Assembly (NCBI GenBank): GCA_027559495.1
Contig: JAMXSV010000019.1
Coordinates: 682,001-746,000, forward strand
From: Aurifilum marmelostoma
Taxonomy: Eukaryota; Ascomycota; Sordariomycetes; Diaporthales; Cryphonectriaceae
Length of the DNA stretch: 64,000 nt
Direction: 5' to 3'
Shown here: positions 23,905 through 35,384 of the stretch, in pieces
Layout of the letters: the number at the start of each line of letters is the position of its first letter
Position numbering within the stretch: the stretch's first letter is position 1
Made by a program: the position numbers and the translations under genes
The notes under the pieces: generated by a model
Seen by the model: only the letters and a program-made list of their open reading frames with translations
The model's database searches: none
What the model was told of the DNA's origin: nothing

Positions 23905-25111
23905 CTGGAGGTCTGGCCGGTCATTATTGTGGCCAATCAGGCAGCTGTAGAATTCATTGCCTCGCTCATACGACTGATCATCGTGTCGGTAAATGTTACA
24001 ACGTTCAGATGCCGTCGCAGACTGTATTGTACATCGAATTGCCTGATACAAGCGCTGCTTTGTAAAACAGGTGAGGTTTATTCAGTGTTCAGCAGACGCT
24101 GCAGGGCGTATTATTACCGCCGAGGACGTGGGGGGCCGTATGGTCTAGGCCTGGAAGCTGCGGGGTTTTCTTTACAAGGCGGCGCAAAAAGTCTTTTAGC
24201 GCTCTGCAGGCCTTGTCGGAAACAGGCGAGCCATGCTGGGAATCGATCTCACGGTGAGCGGCTGCACATAGGTACTGCAGGGGGAAGACGGTGGCTGGGG
24301 GTGGGCATACACCGCGCCATGCAGGAATACAAGGCTATATTGGAATTGTCGTCCTTTTCTAGGGGTGTGTAGAAAGCGGGAGGATTGAAGGAAATAAGGG
24401 TTACATCATGATACAAAAAATAGAAAGAAAGGAAGGAAACAGGAGAAAGAAAGAAAAAGAAGAAGAAGGGAAAAGAAAATACCATTATACATATGAAAGT
24501 TGCCAGTATAGTGACCTCTAAGTTCACCTAGAATAACAAATGATCGTCGGTCGAAATCTAGTGCTAAGAGCCCTGGAATGTAACGTTCTAGATGAAAACC
24601 ACGCGTATCCCACTCCCACCCCACAACTAAAGCCTTTAAATCACGCTGCACACACAGAGAGAATACACCTAGGTGACACCACTGACCACCCTGTCCATGC
24701 TGATACCATCTCTAGCTGCAGCACGCTATCGTCTGGTCTGTCAACAGAATGTTCCTCCCTCATGGCTGCATTGCTTATTATTATACCATGTATGGCCTAA
24801 AGGATTTATGATAGGCAGATGGTCTTCAGCCCCAGGAAAAGTTGCCCCCTCCTTATCTTTTGAAGCGCCTCTCACTCAGCTGGGCCTGTCAACGATCAAG
24901 ACCCGCAGGCAAATACTTACTAGTCAAGTTTAAGTGCTACGTGAATGCACATTTCCTTCCTTTGTAAAGCATTGTTGTGTTGACGATCTCATGCATTCTG
25001 GATCTTCAATATCATGACTGGAAGTCACTTTTGAGTTGTTTACAGCACAAGTCACATCTCATATCTACCTGGGCCTGTGCGTCAGGTCAACGGCCAACAA
25101 CAGTCGTCATC
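23905..25111. other. Spacer between P450 and first amino-acid permease
   Basis: No supported gene. The open frame after the P450 stop (23929-24372) has no domain. A purine-rich stretch at 24415-24478 (AAAG/GAAG repeats) stands out. The last 150 bases are the permease leader, with in-frame sequence upstream of the chosen ATG. Confidence 0.55.
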
Positions 25112-26967
25112 ATGGCCACCGTGAAGGAAACGGGCGGGGTCAACGCCACTACGACGAGCAACGAGAAAGGGCGCCCCGGCAGCTATGACGAAACGGAGGG
25201 GAGTATCGAGGTCAGAGGCAATGCGGACGCCCTCCAGCGCCATCTCGGGAACCGCCAGATCCAGATGATTGCCATCGGAGGGTCTATCGGCACCGCCCTC
25301 TTCGTCAGTATCGGCAATGGCCTACTTGACGGCGGGCCAGGATCCCTGCTGATCGCGTATGCCCTCTACTCTGGTCTGTTAGCCTTGGTCAACAACTGCA
25401 TGGCAGAGATGGCCGTGTACATGCCAGTATCCGGTAAACTGACACTTAGTCTTCCTCCTCCTCCTCCTCCTCCTCCTCCTCCTCCTCCTCCCTTTAATCC
25501 TTCAGGTGTTCGGCTTGCTAATTCATGGTCGTATTTCCAGGCTCTTTCATCCGTTTCGCCGGAAAATGGGTCGACGAGGCCTTTGGCTTCATGAGCGGCT
25601 GGAACTTTTATCTCTACGAGGCTGCCATGATCCCCTTTGAGATCTCTGCCATCAATCTGATTCTGACCTTCTGGCGCGACGACATCCCCGTGGCAGCCGT
25701 CTGTGCAGCCTGTGTTGTGCTCTACGCTGCCATCAATGTCTTTGCTGTCAAGTACTATGGAGAGGCTGAATTCTGGCTGTCGAGTGGCAAATTCCTCCTC
25801 ATAGTGATTGTGTTTTGTAAGTTGCCCCTGACCACCCATAAGAATAGCTACTCATGAAACCTTACTCCAGGCTTCACGTTTGTCACCATGGTGGGAGGCA
25901 ACCCGCAGCACCACGCGTACGGCTTCACCTACTGGCAGAACCCAGGCTCCTTCGCCGAGTACATCCACACAGGTACCCTGGGCCGCTTCCAGGGCTTCCT
26001 GGGCGCGCTCTGGTCGGCAGCCTTCACGATCGTCGGCCCCGAGTACCTGGCTATCGTAGCCGGCGAGGCAGAGCGCCCGCGGACCTATCTCAAGCAGGCC
26101 TTCAAGACGGTCTACTGGCGCTTCGGCTTCTTCTTCATCGGCGGCGCACTATGCGTGGGCATCGTCCTCCCTTACAACGACCCTTCCCTCATCGCCAACA
26201 ACAGCTCCGGAACCGCGGCCGGCAGCCCGTACGTGATCGCCATGCAGAGCCTGGGCATCGGCGTGCTCCCGCACATCACCAACGCCCTGATGGTGTCCAG
26301 CATATTCTCGGCAGGAAACGCCTACACGTACTGCGCCATGCGCTCCCTGTACGGCCTCGCGCTGGAGGGGCAGGCTCCCAAGATCTTTGCCAGGTGCACC
26401 CGCTCCGGCATACCCGTCTACGCCTTCGCCGTCACCATGCTGTTTCCCGTACTATCATTCCTGGACGTCTCGAGCGGCACCAGCCAGGCCCTCACCTGGT
26501 TCGCCAACCTCACCGAGGCCGCGCAGCTGATTGATTATATCATCATGTGCCTGACCTATATCTTCTTCTACCGCGCCCTGAAGGCCCAAGGCATCGATCG
26601 CGCCACCCTGCCGTATCGAGGCTGGTTCCAGCCCTACAGCGCGTGGATCGGGCTCGTCGGCGAGACTGTGGTCTTGGGATGCTATGGATACGAGACCTTT
26701 CTGCCGGGGGAGTGGGATCTGGGCACCTTTTTCAGCTATTACACCATGGTCTTTGTGGCGATTTTGACGTATGCTGGGTGGAAGATCCTGAAGCGGACCA
26801 AGGTGGTGAAGCCTGAGGAGGCGGACTTGATTTGGGATAAGCCGATCATCGATGCGTATGAGGAGAGTTTGACAACTAAGCCGGTGAGGTTCTGGGAGGA
26901 TGTGGCGTTGATGTTCCGGTGGAGGGGAGGGAAGAGGGGAGGGGGTCTGGATATGGCATCGGATTGA
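25112..26967 (+). CDS. Amino-acid permease (YAT/APC family)
   Basis: Three exons (25112-25433, 25541-25816, 25871-26967) with consistent phase encode 564 residues. The N-terminal tail of about 45 polar residues precedes the substrate-binding signature of TM1 (IAIGGSIGTALFVSIG), and about twelve hydrophobic segments follow, with the family's GFMSGWNFYL in TM3, the GPEYLAIVAGEA segment and a short charged C-terminal tail. It should import amino acids at the plasma membrane by proton symport; specificity cannot be read. The first intron (25434-25540) contains a run of about 13 CTC units that acts as an extended pyrimidine tract. I start at MATVKETGG because the codons upstream in this frame have no family likeness. 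It converges on a second permease of the same superfamily 243 bases downstream, but the two differ clearly in sequence, so this is not a recent tandem copy. Confidence 0.92.
25453..25492 (+). repeat. (CTC)n tract within an intron
   Basis: About thirteen CTC units inside the first intron of the permease gene, between the donor and the branch/acceptor region. Confidence 0.92.
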
Positions 26968-27209
26968 AATGTCAGGGTAGGACTTTGTCAAGAATACACT
27001 ATGGAGAGCTAAACAAGTAAAACATTTGTTGTTGAGCATGGAAACCGTTGGACAGACCCGTTGACCGTTTATACCATCACGATCGTCACAGGCCTCCTGG
27101 TTGTAATCAAAAGCAGTTACAGTAATGTACAAAGATTGACAGTGACACACTCAGCTCCATAAACCTCATAGCGGCCCTTCTTATTATTAAAGGACAACGG
27201 AAACACCAC

Positions 27210-29110
27210 CTATGCTTCCTCCTGCCTCTCCTCCTCCTCATCCCGGGCCTGCATCCTCACTGTATCCAGCTCAGGCAACGCCATCGTCCCAAGCGGAACA
27301 AGCAACATCTCCCGCCAGGTTTCCTTGCTCTTCTTGTTCCCTCTCAAATGCGCCAGGTAAACTAAGTGCCCCATCCACAACACAGCAACCACAATAAACC
27401 CCAGAATGCCCCTCAGCAGGAACACAAAATGAGGAGTGCCGTCGTGATTTATAACAGGAGGGAGAGCGGCGCTGGCAGCCTGTGCGATCATGATACAGAC
27501 GATCATGACGGCGGCGAGGTAGCTGCCCCAGACTCCGCAGCAGGCCTGCCATCCTACCTCCTGAGCGGGACTGCGGAGTCTGAGGGCCCTGCGGAACCGG
27601 ATGTGGCAGACATTGATGCTCACCCACTGTGTTGGAAAAAAGGGAATCATCAGTAACCAACCTGGCTTTTGAGGAGCGATGAAAGGAGGCGAGGGGGGAA
27701 AAAACGAGAATAATTAAGACGAACCGTGAAGAGATTACTGACGCTGGCCAGCGCAAGAAGCCACTCAAAAATCTCTGTGCCGTTCTTGACAGCAGCAAGC
27801 CACGCCAACATGGCAACCCCAAAGACAACAAGCAGCGCGGCCCAAGGTACGCCGCGCTTCGAATACCGAGCCAGGACCCGCGGGCCCATGCCTCGGTGGC
27901 AGATGGCCGCCAGCGCGCGCGAGGACGCAAACACGGCCGCATTCCCCATACTGAAGACACTAGCGATGAGCGCTCCGTTGATGATATCCGGCAGGTAAGG
28001 GATAGCTGCGAGCCGCACGGCCACGACAAAGGGGGACGCGGTCAGGCTGGCGATATCGGGGCTGTCGAGAGCCGACGGGCGCAGGACCAGGCCTAGGGCG
28101 AAGAGGGACGTGCAGTAGCAGAGGAGAATGCGGCCGGCGACGAGTTTGGCTCCGAGGGGCATGACCTTACGTGGTTGTGCGCAGGCGGCGGCGGTGAGGC
28201 CCAGCATCTCGGTGCCTCCGTAGGCCAGGCCTGCTGCCGCGAGGACGGAGATGGCGCCTTGGAAACCGTTTCTGAATGCATTGTCGCTGATTATAGGTGT
28301 CAGCCATTTGGGTGCTTAGAACACAGATTGCTAGTCATGACGGAAAGAAGATGAAAGCAGAAAAAATCATCACAAAAAAAAAAAAAAAAAAAAAAAGAGG
28401 GGGAGGGAGAGGGGCGCATACTGCAGGTAATTATCAAAATGTCTCCCACCAGCCTCTGGAGTTCCTCCGGAAGCAATCACAACAGCCGTGCCGATGAACG
28501 CCGACAAGATGAACACCTTCAGGATCCCAAAAAAATGCTCTGCCTCTCCATACCACTTGGGCCCAAAACACTGAAGGGCAGCCAGCACAAGATGACAGGC
28601 CGGAACAGCAGCAATCACCCCCGAGGACACCACAGACGCATCCGGGCCCACCCAGTATCTGGCCAGCCGCACAATCACCGTGATCTCGAACCCGACGATG
28701 AGCATGAAGTTGATGACATAGTTCCACCCCATCGCAAACCCCCACGACTCGGACACGAACCGCACCGAGTAGTCGTAGAAGGACCCCCGAGCCGGGATCG
28801 TCGAGGCCAGCTCCCCCAGCGCGCACATGGTCAGCCAGACGGCGAGACCCACGATGAGGAAGGCGAGGACGAGAGAGCCTGGGCCGCCCTTTTGCAGGGC
28901 CTCTCCTGAGGCTATGAAGAGGCCTGCCCCGATGCTGCCGCTGATGGCCATCAGGGTGAACTGGCGGGTCGTGATTGGGTTCTTGGGCTCATCTCTGGAT
29001 TCAGAGGAGGTGACATTGTGAAGGACTACGGAAGCTCTGCCGTTCGAGCATAGCTCTTTTTTGGTTGTCTCTGCAGAGGTACAACGGGCTATAGGTTGCG
29101 GTTCAGCCAT
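27210..29110 (-). CDS. Second amino-acid permease (YAT/APC family)
   Basis: Three exons (29110-28422, 28286-27725, 27626-27210) give 555 residues. After a 45-residue polar tail comes the TM1 signature (MAISGSIGAGLFIASG), then ALGELASTIPARGSF and GFAMGWNYVINF, typical of this family, with about twelve hydrophobic segments and an acidic Glu-rich end. The second donor is GTTCGT rather than GTAAGT; I accept it because it restores the family sequence NLFT|WVSINVCHIRFR exactly. The first intron (28287-28421) carries an A23 run on the + strand, that is a T23 pyrimidine tract in the transcript. Substrate unknown. The tail-to-tail arrangement with the other permease leaves 242 bases for both 3' ends. 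Confidence 0.9.
28374..28396. repeat. A23 homopolymer within an intron
   Basis: Run of 23 A on the + strand, within the first intron of the minus-strand permease, where it reads as T23 between donor and acceptor. Confidence 0.92.
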
Positions 29111-30647
29111 AGTGACGGGCTTGGCTATGAGTAAATAAGTGTATAGGTTTGTGTTCTCCTGATATTATCTCGTATCAGATCGAGAGCGAGGGCAGAGGGA
29201 GAGGTCTCGTGATATATACAGTAACAGCAATTTGACTGAGATGGGTCCGACACAAGACAGAACGTAGACGATGTTGATGGTTGGGGGGGGATTGTCCTAT
29301 ATGAAGTAGAGACTGAGACTCTTCGTAGCTAAGGAGAAGCTACAAGACTTGATTAGCACTCGCTCGTGACATCAAGCTTCCACCTAGCTTGGTATAATGA
29401 TGCCATTTTGATACAAGACTCTCTTCTTAAAGGCTAGCTGCTCGTGGTATTAAATAGTAACATGCTAGGTGTATTTTTCATTCTTCTGGTTAGTAAGTAT
29501 AACGCACATCATCCCTTTTTTCTCATCTTTACAATCTTCACGTGCATCTTGGTCTCAGCCGTCCTTCTCATATTATCACACATATACTAGAAATACAAAA
29601 GCAGAGTTATGATATCAAGAAATATCAAGACAGATTACACCTGGAATTCCTCGCAACAAATCAAGATTAAGACCTGTTCCTATGGACACATTATTATATG
29701 TTATTCTACAAACCCCAAACCAAGAAAACATCGATAAAGAGAGCATTTCAAGCTGTCAAGAAATCTAGAACAGGCACCGTTCAGCACAGATAACAAACTA
29801 GTGGAAACTAGTGGAGAGCATGGCCAGCTTCAACTATCCTTAAGCCTTTACAGTTAGATAATCCAATACTAAGTACCGTCAAAGGTCTCAGCTCCCCTGC
29901 ACTTTAGGCTATGGATCCGCTTACTGACAATATGAAAGTTCTCCGAAATTGACCAAAACACGTCGCCACTCCAAAAGCAGGGGCAGACGAGACGGCATTA
30001 CGCAAAGCCCTAGGTCTGCTCTGATGCCAAAAGTGCGGTGGGGAAGAGGTGCATCAACACGATGATCAAGCACGCCTGTTGTATTCATATAGCCAGCGGC
30101 TTGATGGGAAAGCTGGAATGATCCGTAGCCTGGCACAATTGTCTCATGAGGCACAGGTACGGGAGGACATACAGTAGTGGAAGTTGTCACCTCAACAGCT
30201 GTCGAACAACATATCAATACACACACCTAATCAGCCTCCCATTACGCAGATGGACCTTCTATCAGGGAGCCAAAGCCAGCTGACCAGAAAAGTTTCGGAG
30301 GCCAGTCTGTAGGTCTGAATGGATCGTTCAGGGATCTAGACCCAAGCTGCATCACAAGAATCCACCACACGCATGAGCGTATTGGTTCAAGCAAGGGCTG
30401 GTGGAGGGACCTTTGCCGCAGAATTCATTGCTCAATAGGACAGACAGACTCCTGATGATTAACGCCTTCGCCATGCAAGTTTTCTAAACAGAGGATCGAC
30501 AAGATGCTTTGCGTACATGCGTAGCACAGTGGCGGGATGTTGCCATGGTCCTGTCTCATGCCAGACAACAAGGCTCAAGGTGGACCACGCCCACTACGGC
30601 CTTCCCACTGTAATATACTTACCATTAATTCCTCTGCAGAATACGCA
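29111..30647. other. Spacer with a possible gene remnant
   Basis: Upstream region of the second permease and downstream region of the kinesin gene; AT-rich from 29330 to 29900. On the minus strand 30226-29921 is open and protein-like (GYGSFQLSHQAAGYMNTTG; FGIRADLGLCVMPS), preceded by an acceptor-like TTCGACAG, and a second protein-like stretch (DPFRPTDWPPKLFW) lies near 30347-30250. Frames do not join with a good donor and I do not recognise the product, so I list this as a doubtful remnant only. Confidence 0.35.
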
Positions 30648-32972
30648 TCAACACTGAATCCCTTCCCACGCTCTCTCCAGTGTCTTTCCCCCAAAACCAG
30701 GTACGCTCCTCAGCTGTTCGACCGACACGATCCTTCCTCCCTCGTATGCCCCGAGCCGCTCCACAATGTCCCTCGCCTTCTTGGCCCCAAATCCATGCAG
30801 GCCCTTGATCATGTCAACGTCACGAGAGTTGACAATGTCAAGTAGTCTCCGTGTGCGTGGGGTCGGAGGGTCGGCTGCACTAGGCCTGTTCTCAAAGCTG
30901 CTCTCTGGCGTTGGGAGGTAAGGCCGAGGCCCTGCAGTGCGGGCTTTGGAAGTCTTCAGAGCCCTGGTTTTGACTTTGGCGGACGTGACACCCACATAGC
31001 TCTCGTCTGCGTCGGCCTCGGAGGCGTTGTAGTCGGAATCATTAGCATCCTCGTCGCTGCCTGCCTTGTACTGTTTGCTCATCTTCCTGCTGCGCACAGG
31101 TTCTGGCTTCACATTCTCATCAGTATGCTCAGCAGCAAGGGCCCCTCCGTTCTTGCCCGCCAGCTTAGCCTTCAGCTTCTCAATCTTGCCCATCAGTTTC
31201 GCTTGTCCAGGGAAATACTTGAGGGCGGACTCGTAGCACCCGAGAGCCCCCTTGTCATCACCCTTCTCTTTGAGTTTGCGCGCCTGCAATAGAAGCCGCA
31301 TGCCCTCAGACCTGCCGCTGTTGCCACTGTCATTGTCCTCGATCCGTCGCTCAAGAGCCTCCAGACGCCGTTGTACGGCCTCGCTGATATCGGCAGACGT
31401 AGGTTGTGTAGGCGCTGGCTCTTCCCTCTGCTGTGGGTCCGTCGCTGCTCGAGATGCAAGTATTTCTTGCACCTTGCGCTCGACCATCTCCTCGATCTGA
31501 GCAGCCGACATTGTTACGGACGGCTGTGCGACGGCGGCCAGTGCAGGCCGAGAAGGCGCAGAATTCGGGCGCAGGATCTTGGTGGGTCGACTTTGTGCAT
31601 CGTTGGTATCGGACTTGCGCTTGCTCATGCTGGACATACGCGCTTGCGATGAGATACTAGTCGTGGATAGACGTGCTGGTGTGGGCTTCGACTTGTCTGA
31701 ATACACACTGAACAGCTTTGCGGGCTTATCCTTCTCCTTTTCAGCCTTGTCCTTGTTTGCAGCAGAGGTTCCTGTGTGAACGTTATGTGCGTTGTTGAGA
31801 GGGCGCAGAGGCTGTCTCTGAATACCTGTCCCGCTCAGAGTCATGGCACGTGGGGCTTGCTTGAAGACAATCTCGTTCTCGATCTCGCGCACCTCAATCC
31901 TCTTGGCGCGGGAGCTGACGTTCAGGCTGCTCAACGTATCGAGGTGGTAGCTGCGCATGGGCGCGAGGTTCAGGATCATGACCGTAATTCCATTGTTCTG
32001 TCCCAGGGAAAGGATACGGGTCATCTTGGACTCTCGGTAGGGGATCCGCTTGTCGCCCCGGGAGATGGCCTCGACGCACTGTGACAGGACAAAGAGGGAC
32101 TTGTTGATCGCGGCGGACTCGACGAGGCGCTCACGGTTGTTCTCTGTCCTCCGATTGTCTTCAGAGCCGGCCAGGTCGATGGCGGATGCGGTGCTTTCCA
32201 GCACTCGATCGCCTGTGGTCTGTGTCACCTTGACCCGCAAAATAGCGTGGCTGCGACTGCTGTGGGCATTGAGCTTGGTGGCGGCTGTCACGCGGTTGTT
32301 GTTTGCCTCGATATAAAGCGCCTCGAAGTCTTTCAGATCGCGGCACGCTCGCTCCGACAGCCCTACGACATTCGTCTTGCCATTGGCCTCTCGCAGGGGA
32401 AGGCCAGATGGCGAACGCTTCTCGGGAGGCTCCATGAGATCAAACACTTTGTCGTTATAGATCTCGTAGTATGACAGCGCAACATCCACGGTTGTATCCC
32501 CTTCTGAGTCCTTTGCGATCTTCTTGCCTCGTCGGAACACATTGCTCAACAGGCGCGGGATTACGCCTCGGTCGGCTAGCTTGAGTCCTCCGCGCATCGT
32601 GTGGGTTTTGCCCGTCCCGGTGACGCCGTATGCGAAGATGGTGACGTCGAGGCCTTGGAAAAGGGCTTTAAGGTGGGGAGAGACTGTGATTCGGGGGTTC
32701 AGTACGAGGGCTTATATGTGCTGCACAGCCGTGTTTCCTTGGACCACTGGAGCGAGCATACCCTCTGCAGTAAACAGCTCTTCCTGCGTAGTCTCCTGAT
32801 CATACACCCCATTGAAGGCGAAGGAGAACTCCTCTGCTTCATTCTTGGGGTTTGGAATCTTGACAGCATTTGCCTTCTGGCTGCCCTCCTTGCGGTCTGC
32901 GTGGACGATCACATCTCGCTCGAGCTCGTCATTCAGCAGAGGCCGTATCCTTGCGACGACCCGGACAGACAT
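30648..32972 (-). CDS. Kinesin-10/KIF22 (Kid)-like motor with C-terminal HhH
   Basis: Two exons (32972-32762, 32683-30648) encode 748 residues; the intron (GTATGC...CACAG, branch TACTGAAC) contains an in-frame TAA, so without splicing the motor would stop early. The N-terminal motor domain has the ATP loop GVTGTGKT (90-97), switch I NAHSSRSHA and switch II DLAGSEDNRRTEN; the last string is very close to vertebrate KIF22. The middle is Lys/Ser-rich and disordered, with a TPR-like pair of helices (LKEKGDDKGALGCYESALKY). The last 65 residues form two helix-hairpin-helix motifs (LHGFGAKKARDIVERLG and VPGFGGKTLERAW), the DNA-binding end of Kid-type chromokinesins. The expected role is to push chromosome arms along spindle microtubules. 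AIM24 is divergently placed about 1.1 kb away. Confidence 0.9.
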
Positions 32973-34055
32973 GCTGATTAGAAAGGAACAAGGGGTTCAG
33001 GACATGCAAAAAGAGAAATAGAAATGGGAAAAGACAATACAAGGACAAGAAGGGGTATAAGGGCAACAAGCCACAGCGCACCAACAGCAGCAAAGGGAAA
33101 AAAGGCAGACACAGTCGAGGTTGTGTTCGTTGATTTTGAGCCTCCAAGCTCTAGAGGGCAATTGGAGGCCAGGCGTCAAAATGCCGGAATTGGGAGCCCT
33201 GGGTCAATAATTCCAGCGGGTTTTGGTTGCGAGGGCAACGGAGCTTCACCCCTGTTGTTCAGGGTGGGGTCAAGCTCCAGGGTAGGCCATCAGTGGCTTG
33301 TGCGCTGTAACAAGCCCCTGCAACTGGTAACGGGGCCCACTATATCATGCCACTGTAGTCTGTCCATACATCTACTGCAAATGTACATATTCATTATCCG
33401 ACATGATAATTATAATGGAATTGCTACAGAGACACGGCACATCAACCTGATATATAAGTCCCAAACCCTCTTAGATGAGCTTGCGCTAGGTCCATCTCGA
33501 ATCATATTCATGACAGTGCCTTGGGGCTGAGAGGTGGCATGCACTGGTAAAGCAGTGATGGTGATGTATGGATGCGTACTCGAGACCGATCCCTTAACAA
33601 GCGTAGAATGCACTCAATGCATACAATCAGTCATCAAGTTGCTGGTAGACATCATGCCATCAACTGGCAATCGAGCAAAAGTTCTATGAAGCAGAAGCCT
33701 TGTTTTCAAGAGTCCGGGCACGGTGCCCAAACAGCTCAAGCCAACATTGACTCAATCTTGATTATAATTCATTTCATAGTAATTGCTCAAACCACCAAAT
33801 ACTCCTAAAGCATACATTCAATGATCATAATCATGTGTCATGGCAAAGTATGCAAAGGGAAATGTCCATATATTGCAGATATTCCTCGATCCAGGCTGCA
33901 ACCCTGCCAGCCAAATCCCCTGAGTGGTCTGTGCACTGTGGACCAGGGATGCAGGTCTTCCGTCATATTCTTGATTCCGAATTTTGGCGACGCAAACTCG
34001 AGAATCTTAAACCCGGCAACCGCTTCCTCCCGCCCATACACCCTCGCTCAGCATC
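32973..34055. other. Divergent promoter region, kinesin and AIM24
   Basis: About 1.1 kb between the two start codons. A purine-rich leader of the kinesin gene lies next to its ATG. No gene is supported; the longest frames (33024-33530, +) have no domain and overlap frames on the other strand. Confidence 0.55.
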
Positions 34056-35384
34056 ATGCGGGGCCAATTGCCACTGTCGCGAGTGGCTCGACGACCTCTC
34101 AGCAGAATAAGGCCGTCCGAAGTCTGCCTGCAATGCCGTGCGATTCAGATCAGTGCCGCGCCCACGACGGAGTCGCCCAAGGTGGGAGGTGATGCCTTTG
34201 GCGCGTCCTCGCAGGGATTCAGGGACACAGCAGGTATTCAGTTCAACAAGAGGATTAGGCGGGTTTCCTGTGCCTATGCTGTCGATACTGATCCCGTGTG
34301 CTGCCAGATGCTCGGTTCGAGGTGCTTGGGTCACCCTACTCCCTCCTCTCCGTCTCGCTCTCCGCTTCACAGAAGCTCTACACCAGGCGAGGGACGCTCG
34401 TGACGGTCGCAGGAAAAGCACAAAATGTGGGATATACACCAAGGCAAAAGCGGTCTGAACTCATGAGTCTCTGGTTAACCTGCTGTGTGCATTCAGGCCC
34501 AGTCCACCCTCAGCCTTCTCAGCCCCTTCCGCCACGCCCTCCTCGGCATGCCCTTCCTCTACCAGCGCATCTCCTCCACCTCGCCAATAACAGCCCTGAT
34601 CGCGACCAAGTCCCCTAATACCACATTCTCGATCCTCCACCTTGACGGCACTACCGACTGGCAGGTCGCACAGCGGAACGCCCTCCTCGCATGGACTGGC
34701 CACACCCTGTCCATCACACCCAGGATCCAGCGTGGCTTGGCACCTGCACACTGGGGCAACCATCACCTTACGGGCCGTGGAATGGCTGCTCTTGCAGCGC
34801 CAGGCCAGATATACGAGGTCACGCTGTCAGAAGGCGAAGAATTGGTTGTGCACCCCAGTCATGTGGTGGCGTACAGTGTGAACAGGAACTCCCCGGTGCC
34901 GTTCCGCTTCCGAAGTAGCGGCATCAGGTTCAGTGTTCCTAGCATACCGGCCAGCCTGGTGCCGCAGGGTCTGGCCAAGTTCTGGAAGGATGTGAAGGAG
35001 TCGGCAGTCTACAAGTTCCTGGCAAAAGTGCTGTTCAGCCTGCGGACACAGACGAGGAGGTCCATCTTTGGGGACAGGCTGTTCTTGCAGTTCAAGGGCC
35101 CCACGGCCATCTTGATGTCCAGCCGTGGCGCCAGGATCAGTGATGTCCTGACAAGGGATGATGTGAACGAGATTGCAGATACCGAGGCGGGCGTCGTACC
35201 CAAGGCCGTGGAGCAGGCGGCGAGGCCGAAGGAGGAAGCGGGTGCGACGGCACCTGATTCTGACACATCAGTGCCAGCGAGTGCTGCTGAAAAGCCGGTT
35301 GCCATCCATGTGGCAAGCGTGGGAAAGGATGGCAAGGTCCAGTTTGACGACACTAAGGACCTCAAGGACTTTGTCGGGCGGTGA
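34056..35384 (+). CDS. AIM24: Mitochondrial AIM24 family protein
   Basis: Three exons (34056-34233, 34308-34426, 34497-35384) give 394 residues. Residues 1-35 are Arg-rich without acids, a mitochondrial presequence. The AIM24 domain begins at DARFEVLGSPYSLLSVSL, created across the first junction, and continues through HWGNHHLTGRGMAAL and GDRLFLQFKGPTAILMSSRG to about residue 310. A Pro/Ala/Glu-rich tail follows. Yeast Aim24 sits in the inner membrane and helps the integrity of the MICOS cristae-organising complex; the same is likely here. The second donor is GTGGGA, weaker than its neighbours, but it is the position that keeps the family alignment (KAQN|AQSTLSLLSPF). Confidence in family is high; the second junction is slightly less sure. 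Confidence 0.9.

Noticed and set aside
22220..29110. P450 plus two permeases as a secondary-metabolite cluster
   Set aside because: No polyketide synthase, peptide synthetase, terpene cyclase or pathway regulator is present in the region.
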